Assembly (NCBI GenBank): GCA_958295665.1
Contig: OY282558.1
Span: forward strand, 459,249,995 to 459,313,994
Reading direction: 5' to 3'
DNA length: 64,000 bases
Source of the DNA: Tipula vernalis
Lineage: Eukaryota > Arthropoda > Insecta > Diptera > Tipulidae
Part shown: positions 20,629-30,522 of the stretch, piece after piece
Layout of the letters: each line of letters begins with the position of its first letter
Numbering within the stretch: the stretch's first letter is position 1
Notes under the pieces: model-generated
Database searches by the model: none
What the model saw: only the letters and a program-made list of their open reading frames with translations
What the model was told of the DNA's origin: nothing
Program-made: the position numbers and the translations under genes

Positions 20629-20634
20629 AATAAA
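20629..20634 (+). other. Polyadenylation signal of copy 1
   Basis: AATAAA stands 69 bases after the stop codon of the first yellow-family gene, a suitable distance for a short 3' UTR. Confidence 0.6.
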
Positions 20635-20639
20635 CAATT

Positions 20640-21299
20640 ATTACTAAATTATAAAAAAACATTAAATTGTAAATCATTTCTAAATATAAGTCACGATAAT
20701 GTTACTGCATACCTATTCCAGTGCTAACCACACCACCTAGCGAATTGTCAGCACGAAATTTAATTACAGGATTGAAAGTCTCAGCCGTATAGCTCAGAAT
20801 CGTCATATCGATAAAGATTTCAACAATTTGAATTTTTCGTATTATGATTTATTTATATATAAGTTGCTCAAAATTGTATGAACATATAAGTAGCTCAAAA
20901 TTGTATTTTATTTTATTCTTAATTTAAATGATTTCTAGTGATGAATCATGACGTGTGTATGAATTGGGATCATGTAAACGCGGTTTTTAGCCTATTGGGT
21001 CTAATCGGCGACGTCTAGAAAATAGCTGACAACTGGTAAATAAATGGCTTATAATAATTATAAGGTGACTTATAATTATACGGCTCTGCGTAAGTTAAGG
21101 AAATTCCGTCCAAAGAGTGCTAGGTATTAGATGTGTTCCTGAAACATTAAACCTATGATTTTTAGGATTAAAAACAAGACCATACTTGCTTTAGTAAAAG
21201 TGTGCATGAATTTCTGTTTAAGTCCAATGTTCACCTATAAAAGTTTTGTTCCTTAGCTGTGAATATGGGTGCCATTTGCCATCGCTAGCGTTAGACATG
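20640..21299. other. Intergenic stretch, nothing recognised
   Basis: AT-rich sequence with no recognised gene. A short direct repeat around TAAGT(A/T)GCTCAAAATTGTAT is visible near 20860-20905. Confidence 0.4.
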
Positions 21300-22790
21300 A
21301 ATCTTGGCCAATTTTGTGATGTTCCCTTGTAAAAGGAATCACTAGCACTTATTGTTAGGATTCGTGAAAAAGCATTGTTTTGCGCGAGCCGCATATTCTG
21401 TGGTACCAACAAATACGCATGGTGGCTTTAACTAACTTTGGCTTCTCTAACGCTAGCGAAGCGGCATATGCTGCGGTTATATACAGCAAGGTTGTCTTGA
21501 GCAAGATTAGCACTGTTAAAGAAATTAACCATTCCAAGATTAGAGTTATGTGGAGCAACAGTCATACCAAACATCAACAGCATACTACAGACTCAAGTAT
21601 TGCCCTCGCATGGATTCAAGAGCAGCGTGCAAAATGAATGATGTTTTTAATATGTTTCGAAGATTGTAAGAGAATTCAACTCAGTTTCGAACTGATGAGC
21701 TTATGATTATGCAAAAATCAATCTTCTCATCAGGCCGCGGTGACTGGACTGATTATACCACAATTTACATTCTATATATACAGAATGTGCTGTGCGTTAA
21801 GTACTAGCGAATCATGCTAATACAGATGAAATCTCTTATAATTACTAACGTTAATACTAATGTACTTCTCGTGTTAATCGAAACATACTTAAAATGGTCT
21901 AATCATCGGTAGCATATTAGAAATTACATGAATTAATTAACATTCAACAAAAAATTAATGAATGATGTTTGTAGAAAATCGTTTTGCGGAAATACAGGAA
22001 CTAAGCTAAATGGTTCCTCATAAAATCAGAAGATAATCCAGATGAAGCTGCTTCTCGAGGTTTAATACCTGATTATATGAACAACAATTTGCTATGGGGA
22101 CCTGGGCCCAAATGGCTGCCAATTGTTGATAGAACCCTATACATTCTAGGAACATTCGTTTGATACTCAGGAGGAGGTGAAAAAAATCAAAATATTAGCC
22201 CAACCATCTATACTTACCATTAATATTTGCGGAAAATACTCATCACAAACAAGGGTCAGCCTGCAGAACGAATAACTAGTGCACTAACGTCAAGCGAATT
22301 AAGAAATATTCGAGACAGAAAAACCGCCAACATTCGAGAAAAACTCAGGATAGACAGAGAGGTTATTGTTTAGACAAGAAGAGCTCTTTATGGCAATTAA
22401 ACCCTTTCATCGACAAGAAAGGTATCTTACGAATAGGCGGAGGAATCAGAAACTCAATTGCCGCGTTCAAAATAAATGAGCCATTCCACCTAAACATCAT
22501 CATATTACAAAGCTAATAACATATTGCACTGATGATATCAGCTAGTCCTCACTTACATAAGAAAACAATGTTGGTTATAAATGCAAAACAACTACTTCGA
22601 AATACAGTTAATGAATGTGTCCGAGTTAACGTTTTAAAACTCAAGAAGCAACACAAATAATGGGAGATTTACCATCACCAAAAATTACACAATCTCGGCC
22701 TTTTACTCATAGGGATTGACTATGTACCCTATCTTCAGCAGAACCGGTTTGGCGGAAATATACCGTCACCATAACACCAGGACATGTCAT
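21300..22790 (+). pseudogene. Decayed BEL/Pao pol relic (RNase H to integrase)
   Basis: Scattered plus-strand pieces keep the order of a BEL/Pao pol. An RNase H start FGFSNASEAAYAAVIYSKV lies at about 21438-21495, with Asn where the catalytic Asp is expected. Then come DSSIALAWIQEQ (about 21592), NPDEAASRGLIPDYM and LLWGPGPKWLP (about 22035-22120), LWQLNPFIDKKGILRIGGGIRNS (about 22390-22460), and a region near 22650-22760 resembling the start of the integrase core. Stops and frame changes separate all of them. It is older than the element at the left edge and lies on the opposite strand. Boundaries are approximate and no LTRs were recognised. Confidence 0.65.
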
Positions 22791-23493
22791 TATCGGTGAA
22801 TTGTTAATTTATATACCTAATTCAGAAATAATTTAAGAGTCGTGCATTTTGCGCAACCACTAGAAATTGACACAGAGGCTGACTGAAGACTTTAGGAGTT
22901 AACTTCGCTACAGAGGTAAATAAAGTGGCAAAAAGGGGAACCCAATATTGGTGGTTCATGACTTTTTTGTGGTACTGAATGGAGAATGGTGAAATAACTA
23001 CGAATTCAAGATATAGAACAAACACCAATAGCCTAGTTAATTTTAAACATCTATCAAAATTATATCTGCAACATAAACATATAAATGACAAACTTCCAAC
23101 TTGGATTAAGTAACACAGCAAAAACGGTAAACAAGTTAGCATCAGAGATAGATCAACCTAAATACTGTGTTTAATCTGGCCACCTATCAAAACACTTAGA
23201 GGAAATTACCAAATACCGTATATATCAAGGAAAGATATCAACCCGCTCACTTTGACAACAGAATAACTTGAGAGCAGCTGGCTGTAATATATCAGAACAC
23301 TCCCAGAAATAAGGCAGATGATGAAATTGGCAATGTATTTAAGTTTATGACTGCCAAATCTCGAGTTACGACAGTATATGTAATACATATTTGAAATCAA
23401 AATTCTACTGGTAGCTTCCCTCTACCAACAAGACCAGGAGAAGATTAATATTGAAATTAATAATAAAATCCGAATTCAACAAATGCTACAGCA
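22791..23493. other. Unassigned stretch
   Basis: No convincing coding frame. The first part could still be mutated integrase sequence of the relic to its left. Near 23226 the words GATATCAACCCGCTCACTT resemble part of the satellite relic at 23690-23715, so a further very old copy is possible. Confidence 0.35.
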
Positions 23494-23720
23494 TTCAAGT
23501 TTATTGATAGAGGTATCAAGTTAACACAATAAATATAGGTCTCGAAACCTATTAATAGAGGTATAAACCGACCTAATCGGAGCATTTTCGATTTTTTTTC
23601 AATCAAATCGAATTTTCCATGAAAGGTTTAGAAAAAATCAAGCAATCGAAGTGCAACTTGGGACAACAATTACAGGTCCCGAAACCTATTGATAAAGGTA
23701 TCAACCCGCGCACATTAGTT
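23494..23720 (+). repeat. Diverged relic copies of the 181-bp satellite monomer
   Basis: Two or three incomplete copies, in the same orientation as the main array, can be recognised by AGGTCTCGAAACC (23537) and AGGTCCCGAAACC (23674), each followed by a (T/G)ATA(A/G)AGGTAT(C/A)AA-like box; a partial third precedes them near 23500. The segment 23605-23704 aligns to 27058-27157 of the array over 100 columns with no gap and about three quarters of positions identical by eye count, including the 30-base block found only in long monomers. The relics lack most of the middle of the monomer. They lie 3 kb left of the array, with a yellow-family gene in between. Confidence 0.75.
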
Positions 23721-23962
23721 GTATTGCTTTCACCAAAAATAAATAAATTACGACAATAATCGTACTAGATAGACCAAAAATTTGATTAATTATTGCTGTT
23801 GCTTTGACCAGCCGTTAACCAACAAAAATACCTAACTTATTTTGGTTGAAAGCAATACACTTATTGTAGAACCGAATTCTAAATTGTAAACATGAATAGT
23901 TTGTCTAAAATGACTCAAATCAACATACCTATACATATATGTAAACGTACATGCTTCATGTC

Positions 23963-24602
23963 TGAATAGCGCCGAAAGGTCGAATACCGAAAGGCCGAAT
24001 GGCGAAAGGCCGAATGTGTCGCAAGGTCGAATATGTCGAAATTGATTTTAATTTTTTATCTTTGTTGAATGAAAATTTTCAAAATTTATATTTTTATGAA
24101 AACCAAAATTTTAGATTAATAGTAAATCGCCTTAAATATTAAAATCTTCTTCCGTTTTTTTATCTTATAATTAAAAATTAATTAATTATAATAAAACAAT
24201 TAAAAATATATAAACTTTTCTTCCGACAAAATTTGATCACATTAATATGCTACATATACAAGATTTATTAGTACGTTTTTTCAATTGATTTAAATCATTT
24301 TACATTAAGAAATAAATTCAATGGTTTTAAATATTGATTTCAATCAAATAAGTGAAGGAAAATTTAATGAATATTCGGCCTTTCGACCCAGTCGGCCTTT
24401 CCACACGTTCGGCCATTCGACCCATTCGACCTTTCGACATTCGGCCCGACCCATTCGGCCTTTAGACATTCGGCCTTCGAACACTTTCGGCCTTTCAACC
24501 CAATTGGCTATTAGACATTCGGCCTTTCGACACATTCGGCCATACGACATTCGGTCTTTCGACATTCGACCTTCCGACTGATTCGGTCTTTCAACATCGA
24601 AC
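23963..24602. mobile_element. Fold-back-like element with repetitive inverted arms
   Basis: The left arm (about 23970-24040) repeats GAAAGGCCGAAT-like units. The right arm (about 24374-24597) repeats the complement, ATTCGGCCTTTCGACA-like units, around an AT-rich centre of about 330 bases. The 10-base word GCTTCATGTC stands on both sides, at 23953-23962 and 24603-24612, as expected for a target-site duplication. Internally repetitive inverted arms and a 9-10 bp duplication fit the Foldback type of DNA transposon. No transposase gene is present, so it is non-autonomous. The open reading frames across the right arm are by-products of the repeat. Confidence 0.7.
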
Positions 24603-24828
24603 GCTTCATGTCAATCTGGTTCAAATACTGCGCGATCTTAACTTTCACTTGATTCTTTGACCTTGATCGTTTTATTGAGACAAACATTAATAAATCGGCA
24701 TGCAACACAGAGTATAAGAAACTATCGATCATGATCAATATTGAAGTTGACATAAACAATTTGTTTTATGATCGATTAGATTATCACAATCCACAAACCA
24801 ATTTTGAATTATATATGTGAGGAGGCGA

Positions 24829-24838
24829 GGGGGGGGGG
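24829..24838 (+). repeat. Run of ten G
   Basis: A GAGGCGAG-G(10) tract 98 bases before the second yellow-family start codon, in an otherwise AT-rich region. It could be a polypurine promoter element or simple slippage. I found no clear TATA box for the second gene. Confidence 0.5.
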
Positions 24839-24935
24839 ACTTGTTTCATTTAAAATACTATGACATCCAGTGACCAACCTTAGTCGGACAGTAATTGTTG
24901 GTTAGACAATAATACTTTTTTTATGTTTATTGGAT

Positions 24936-26261
24936 ATGCTGGTTAGGTTAATTTTGTGTTTTTTGTTGGTAAAGTGCGTCAATGGGACGATCCGTTTGGA
25001 AGAGCAATATTATTGGAAACAGCTAGATTATGTGTATCTGAGTGAATATGTGCGACAAAAGGATTTGGATAGTGGTACACAGCAACCGAAGAACCTCCTT
25101 CCATTCGGCATTGAACATTTTCGGGAAAAAGTTTTTATTACACTACCTAGATGGCGAGACGGCATTTCAGTAACTTTAGCCTATATCGACACGGATGCCA
25201 CACCATCCGGATCACCAAAATTAATTCCATACCCAAGCTGGAGGGGAAATCGATTTGGTGACTGCGAAAATGGATTAAAATTTATGGTCCGGATAAATGT
25301 AGATAAATGTAATCGGTTATGGGTTTTTGATGCCGGTTATTCTGGAACTTTTACAAATAGGACCCAAGTTTGTCCACCGGCTATGATTATTTATGATTTG
25401 GAAACAAATAAACGTATTCATCGATATGAATTCAATGAAGGCGATTATCGACCAACTTCGTTAGTAGCAAATATTGTTGTGGATATCGGACGAAATTGTG
25501 ATGACACCTATGCTTATCTTGCCGATCCATTGGCCTACGGAATGATCGTTTATTCGCTAGAGCAAAATCAATCATGGCGTTTCGATCATGCATTTTTCTT
25601 CCCTGATCCAATGCAAGCCGAGTTCAACATAGCCGATTTTAATTACCCGTGGTTGGTTTGTGTGCTCGCCATGGCCCTATCCGTGCCCAAACCGGATGGA
25701 TATCGAACGCTATATTTCACCTCGCTAACAAGTTATCGTGAGTTTAATGTATCGACCCGAATACTCCAAGATAAAACACGTGTGGCCAACAGTTATCACG
25801 ATTTTAACGCTATGAATGAGCGTGGTCGAAATGGTCACATCGTTTCTCACATCATTGATGAGCTTAGAGGGACGATGCTATTCTCTTTAGTCGATCAAAA
25901 TGCAGTTGGTTGTTGGCACACATCAAAACCGTATTTATCAGAGAATCATCACATCGTCGACTCGGATAATGTAACCTTGATATTCCAAAGTGACCTTAAA
26001 CTCGACGAGAACCGTAATGTTTGGATCATCTCGAATCGAATGCCGGTATTTTTTCTCGCACAATTAAACTATAATGAAATCAATTTTCGTATATTTTCCG
26101 CACCAATCGACGACTTGATTATGGATACACAATGTGATCCACAATTGTTTGAGCCCACACACAATTGGTTTGAAAACGACTACCAACTATTTAACAGTCA
26201 TCCAATTTTAGAGACCGAATATAAGTACCCCGAATGGTTTATCAAATCTTTATTTAAATAA
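24936..26261 (+). CDS. Yellow / major royal jelly family secreted protein (copy 2)
   Basis: A 441-residue single-exon paralogue of the gene at 19247, in the same orientation. I start at ATG 24936, which gives a signal peptide (LVRLILCFLLVKCVNG). The family pattern is kept: LPRWRDGISVTLAYIDT, LIPYPSW, GDCENGLKFMVR, VDKCNRLWVFDAG, VCPPAMIIYDLET, NIVVDIGRNCDDTYAYLAD, GMIVYSLEQNQSWRFDH, VDQNAVGCWHT and VWIISNRMPVFF. Differences from copy 1 include WLVCVLAMALS where copy 1 has WASGIQGIALS (both glycines of a conserved turn lost, a cysteine gained), and FQSDLK where copy 1 has FPCDIK. The C-terminus is longer and unrelated after CDPQ. There is no stop or frameshift, so it is probably a working but diverged duplicate. 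The stop codon overlaps a polyadenylation signal. Confidence 0.92.
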   Translation: MLVRLILCFLLVKCVNGTIRLEEQYYWKQLDYVYLSEYVRQKDLDSGTQQPKNLLPFGIEHFREKVFITLPRWRDGISVTLAYIDTDATPSGSPKLIPYPSWRGNRFGDCENGLKFMVRINVDKCNRLWVFDAGYSGTFTNRTQVCPPAMIIYDLETNKRIHRYEFNEGDYRPTSLVANIVVDIGRNCDDTYAYLADPLAYGMIVYSLEQNQSWRFDHAFFFPDPMQAEFNIADFNYPWLVCVLAMALSVPKPDGYRTLYFTSLTSYREFNVSTRILQDKTRVANSYHDFNAMNERGRNGHIVSHIIDELRGTMLFSLVDQNAVGCWHTSKPYLSENHHIVDSDNVTLIFQSDLKLDENRNVWIISNRMPVFFLAQLNYNEINFRIFSAPIDDLIMDTQCDPQLFEPTHNWFENDYQLFNSHPILETEYKYPEWFIKSLFK

Positions 26262-26262
26262 A
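26257..26262 (+). other. Polyadenylation signal of copy 2
   Basis: AATAAA overlaps the TAA stop codon at 26259-26261. If used, it would leave a 3' UTR of only about 15-30 bases. A second AATAAA lies near 26359. Confidence 0.5.
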
Positions 26263-26783
26263 ATTTTTATATTCAATTATCAAAAAAATTGTCTTCTTAT
26301 TTAATTTTGCTTCCACCCCGCGCCGATTAGCTGAACTGATGCGAAGAGGTTTTTGTCTTCAATAAATATTACGTGTCGATAATTTTTATTATGTGAAGCC
26401 ATAAAAAAAATAAACAACAAACAAATTGTTTCACTTTTCTTAATATGGTGCCATCTTTACAAAGCATACAAAAACATCAAATGATACAAATTTTGGTTTG
26501 AGTTTTGAATATTTAAAGTAAAAATGCTATTTCGTTTAATCGTCAATAGATGGAATTTTACACATTGATCAACCAACATTTTTTTGAAAAAACAAACATG
26601 AAAAACACAATGAACGGATTTTGGAATAAATAATTAGCAACCAATTTAATAATTGCATCAGCCAAAAAACCGATCGTTTTATTAAAATATGCAAGCAGAC
26701 CAGAAATAATTTTAACTCGTTGACCTTCACAGGGTGAAATATTTTACTACTTACATTTTGTTGCTATCTAAATATTCGTTAGC
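26263..26783. other. Spacer between the second yellow-family gene and the satellite array
   Basis: About 520 AT-rich bases with no recognised gene. This is all that separates a host gene from the edge of a satellite block larger than 37 kb. Confidence 0.5.
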
Positions 26784-27076
26784 ACAGCAGTTACAGTTCC
26801 CGAGACCTGTCATTAAAGGTATCAAGAACAGAAATCGTAGCACAATTGCAGATTTCGGATTTTTACAGCTCTGAATCGGCTGAGCTATAGTAAGGTGATT
26901 TTCTTCGAATCGAACTTTCTTCGAAATGTATGGTATAGCAATTACAGGTCCCGAGACCTATCATTTAAGGTATCAAGAACCGCAATCGGAGCACAATTGC
27001 AGATTTCGGAATTTTACAGCTCTGAATCGGCTGAGCTATAGTAAGGTGATTTTCTTCGAATCGATTTTTCTGTGAA

Positions 27077-28648
27077 ATGTATGGAAATAATCAACCAATT
27101 TTAATGCGGTTTGGCATAACAATTACAAGTCCCGAGACCTATCATTTAAGGTATCAAGAACCGCAATCGGAGCACAATTGCAGATTTCGGAATTTTACAG
27201 CTCTGAATCGGCTGAGCTATAGTAAGGTGATTTTCTTCGAATCGAACTTTCTTCGAAATGTATGGTATAGCAATTACAGGTCTCGTGACCTATCATTTAA
27301 GGTATCAAGAACCGCAATCGGAGCACAATTGCAGATTTCGGAATTTTACAGCTCTGAATCGGCTGAGCTATAGTAAGGTGATTTTCTTCGAATCGAACTT
27401 TCTTCGAAATGTATGGTATAGCAATTACAGGTCTCGTGACCTATCATTTGAGGTATCAAGAACCGAAATTCGGAGCACAATTGCAGATTTCGGAATTTTA
27501 CAGCTCTGAATCGGCTGAGCTATAGTAAGGTGATTTTCTTCGAATCGAACTTTCTTCGAAATGTATGGTATAGCAATTACAGGTCTCGTGACCTATCATT
27601 TGAGGTATCAAGAACCGCATTCGGAGCACAATTGCAGATTTCGGAATTTTACAGCTCTGAATCGGCTGAGCTATAGTAAGGTGATTTTCTTCGAATCGAA
27701 CTTTCTTCGAAATGTATGGTATAGCAATTACAGGTCTCGTGACCTATCATTTAAGGTATCAAGAACCGCAATCGGAGCACAATTGCAGATTTCGGATTTT
27801 TACAGCTCTGAATCGGCTGAGCTATAGTAAGGTGATTTTCTTCGAATCGATTTTTCTGTGAAATGTATGGAAATAATCAACCAATTTTAATGCGGTTTGG
27901 CATAACAATTACAAGTCCCGAGACCTATCATTTAAGGTATCAAGAACCGCAATCGGAGCACAATTGCAGATTTCGGAATTTTACAGCTCTGAATCGGCTG
28001 AGCTATAGTAAGGTGATTTTCTTCGAATCGAACTTTCTTCGAAATGTATGGTATAGCAATTACAGGTCTCGTGACCTATCATTTAAGGTATCAAGAACCG
28101 CAATCGGAGCACAATTGCAGATTTCGGAATTTTACAGCTCTGAATCGGCTGAGCTATAGTAAGGTGATTTTCTTCGAATCGAACTTTCTTCGAAATGTAT
28201 GGTATAGCAATTACAGGTCTCGTGACCTATCATTTGAGGTATCAAGAACCGAAATTCGGAGCACAATTGCAGATTTCGGAATTTTACAGCTCTGAATCGG
28301 CTGAGCTATAGTAAGGTGATTTTCTTCGAATCGAACTTTCTTCGAAATGTATGGTATAGCAATTACAGGTCTCGTGACCTATCATTTGAGGTATCAAGAA
28401 CCGCATTCGGAGCACAATTGCAGATTTCGGAATTTTACAGCTCTGAATCGGCTGAGCTATAGTAAGGTGATTTTCTTCGAATCGAACTTTCTTCGAAATG
28501 TATGGTATAGCAATTACAGGTCTCGTGACCTATCATTTAAGGTATCAAGAACCGCAATCGGAGCACAATTGCAGATTTCGGATTTTTACAGCTCTGAATC
28601 GGCTGAGCTATAGTAAGGTGATTTTCTTCGAATCGATTTTTCTGTGAA
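27077..28648 (+). repeat. 786-bp higher-order repeat, two full units
   Basis: Units start at 27077 and 27863 and the next long monomer is at 28649, an exact 786-base spacing. Each unit is one long monomer (181) plus four short ones (151, 152, 151, 151) in the same subtype order. The two units look almost identical. Confidence 0.85.
27085..27114 (+). repeat. Long-monomer-specific 30-bp block (first clear example)
   Basis: This block lies between ATGTATGG and CATAACAATT and is present in every 181-base monomer. Short monomers have TATAGCAATT directly after ATGTATGG. The block ends in TTTGG and is preceded by TATGG, so a TGG repeat flanks it. Long monomers also differ nearby: GATTTTTCTGTGAAATG in place of GAACTTTCTTCGAAATG, and CAAGTCCCGAGACC in place of CAGGTCTCGTGACC. 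Confidence 0.9.
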
Positions 28649-30522
28649 ATGTATGGAAATAATCAACCAATTTTAATGCGGTTTGGCATAACAATTACAA
28701 GTCCCGAGACCTATCATTTAAGGTATCAAGAACCGCAATCGGAGCACAATTGCAGATTTCGGAATTTTACAGCTCTGAATCGGCTGAGCTATATTAAGGT
28801 GATTTTCTTCGAATCGAACTTTCTTCGAAATGTATGGTATAGCAATTACAGGTCTCGTGACCTATCATTTAAGGTATCAAGAACCGCAATCGGAGCACAA
28901 TTGCAGATTTCGGAATTTTACAGCTCTGAATCGGCTGAGCTATAGTAAGGTGATTTTCTTCGAATCGAACTTTCTTCGAAATGTATGGTATAGCAATTAC
29001 AGGTCTCGTGACCTATCATTTGAGGTATCAAGAACCGAAATTCAGAGCACAATTGCAGATTTCGGAATTTTACAGCTCTGAATCGGCTGAGCTATAGTAA
29101 GGTGATTTTCTTCGAATCGAACTTTCTTCGAAATGTATGGTATAGCAATTACAGGTCTCGTGACCTATCATTCAGAGTATCAAGAACCGCAATCGGAGCA
29201 CAATTGCAGATTTCGGATTTTTACAGCTCTGAATCGGCTGAGCTATAGTAAGGTGATTTTCTTCGAATCGAACTTTCTTCTAAATGTATGGTATAGCAAT
29301 TACAGGTCTCGTGACCTATCATTTGAGGTATCAAGAACCGCATTCGGAGCACAATTGCAGATTTCGGAATTTTACAGCTCTGAATCGGCTGAGCTATAGT
29401 AAGGTGATTTTCTTCGAATCGAACTTTCTTCGAAATGTATGGTATAGCAATTACAGGTCTCGTGACCTATCATTCAGAGTATCAAGAACCGCAATCGGAG
29501 CACAATTGCAGATTTCGGATTTTTACAGCTCTGAATCGGCTGAGCTATAGTAAGGTGATTTTCTTCGAATCGATTTTTCTGTGAAATGTATGGAAATAAT
29601 CAACCAATTTTAATGCGGTTTGGCATAACAATTACAAGTCCCGAGACCTATCATTTAAGGTATCAAGAACCGCAATCGGAGCACAATTGCAGATTTCGGA
29701 ATTTTACAGCTCTGAATCGGCTGAGCTATAGTAAGGTGATTTTCTTCGAATCGAACTTTCTTCGAAATGTATGGTATAGCAATTACAGGTCTCGTGACCT
29801 ATCATTTAAGGTATCAAGAACCGCAATCGGAGCACAATTGCAGATTTCGGAATTTTACAGCTCTGAATCGGCTGAGCTATAGTAAGGTGATTTTCTTCGA
29901 ATCGAACTTTCTTCGAAATGTATGGTATAGCAATTACAGGTCTCGTGACCTATCATTTGAGGTATCAAGAACCGAAATTCAGAGCACAATTGCAGATTTC
30001 GGAATTTTACAGCTCTGAATCGGCTGAGCTATAGTAAGGTGATTTTCTTCGAATCGAACTTTCTTCGAAATGTATGGTATAGCAATTACAGGTCTCGTGA
30101 CCTATCATTTAAGGTATCAAGAACCGCAATCGGAGCACAATTGCAGATTTCGGATTTTTACAGCTCTGAATCGGCTGAGCTATAGTAAGGTGAATTTCTT
30201 CGAATCGAAATTTCTTCGAAATGTATGGTATAGCAATTACAGGTCTCGTGACCTATCATTTGAGGTATCAAGAACCGCATTCGGAGCACAATTGCAGATT
30301 TCGGAATTTTACAGCTCTGAATCGGCTGAGCTATAGTAAGGTGATTTTCTTCGAATCGAACTTTCTTCGAAATGTATGGTATAGCAATTACAGGTCTCGT
30401 GACCTATCATTCAGAGTATCAAGAACCGCAATCGGAGCACAATTGCAGATTTCGGATTTTTACAGCTCTGAATCGGCTGAGCTATAGTAAGGTGATTTTC
30501 TTCGAATCGATTTTTCTGTGAA
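28649..30522 (+). repeat. 937-bp higher-order repeat, two units
   Basis: Long monomers at 28649, 29586 and 30523 are 937 bases apart. Each unit is one long monomer plus five short ones, equal to the 786-base unit with one extra 151-base monomer of the CATTCAGAG subtype. The second unit carries a few private changes near 30190-30210. Confidence 0.8.

Noticed and set aside
22822..23400. Minus-strand open frames with hydrophobic residues
   Set aside because: AT-rich chance frames without conserved motifs, overlapping a decayed plus-strand relic.
24321..24759. Open frames on both strands across TTCGGCC repeats
   Set aside because: The peptides are low-complexity translations of the fold-back arm repeats (for example FRHSAF-like units).
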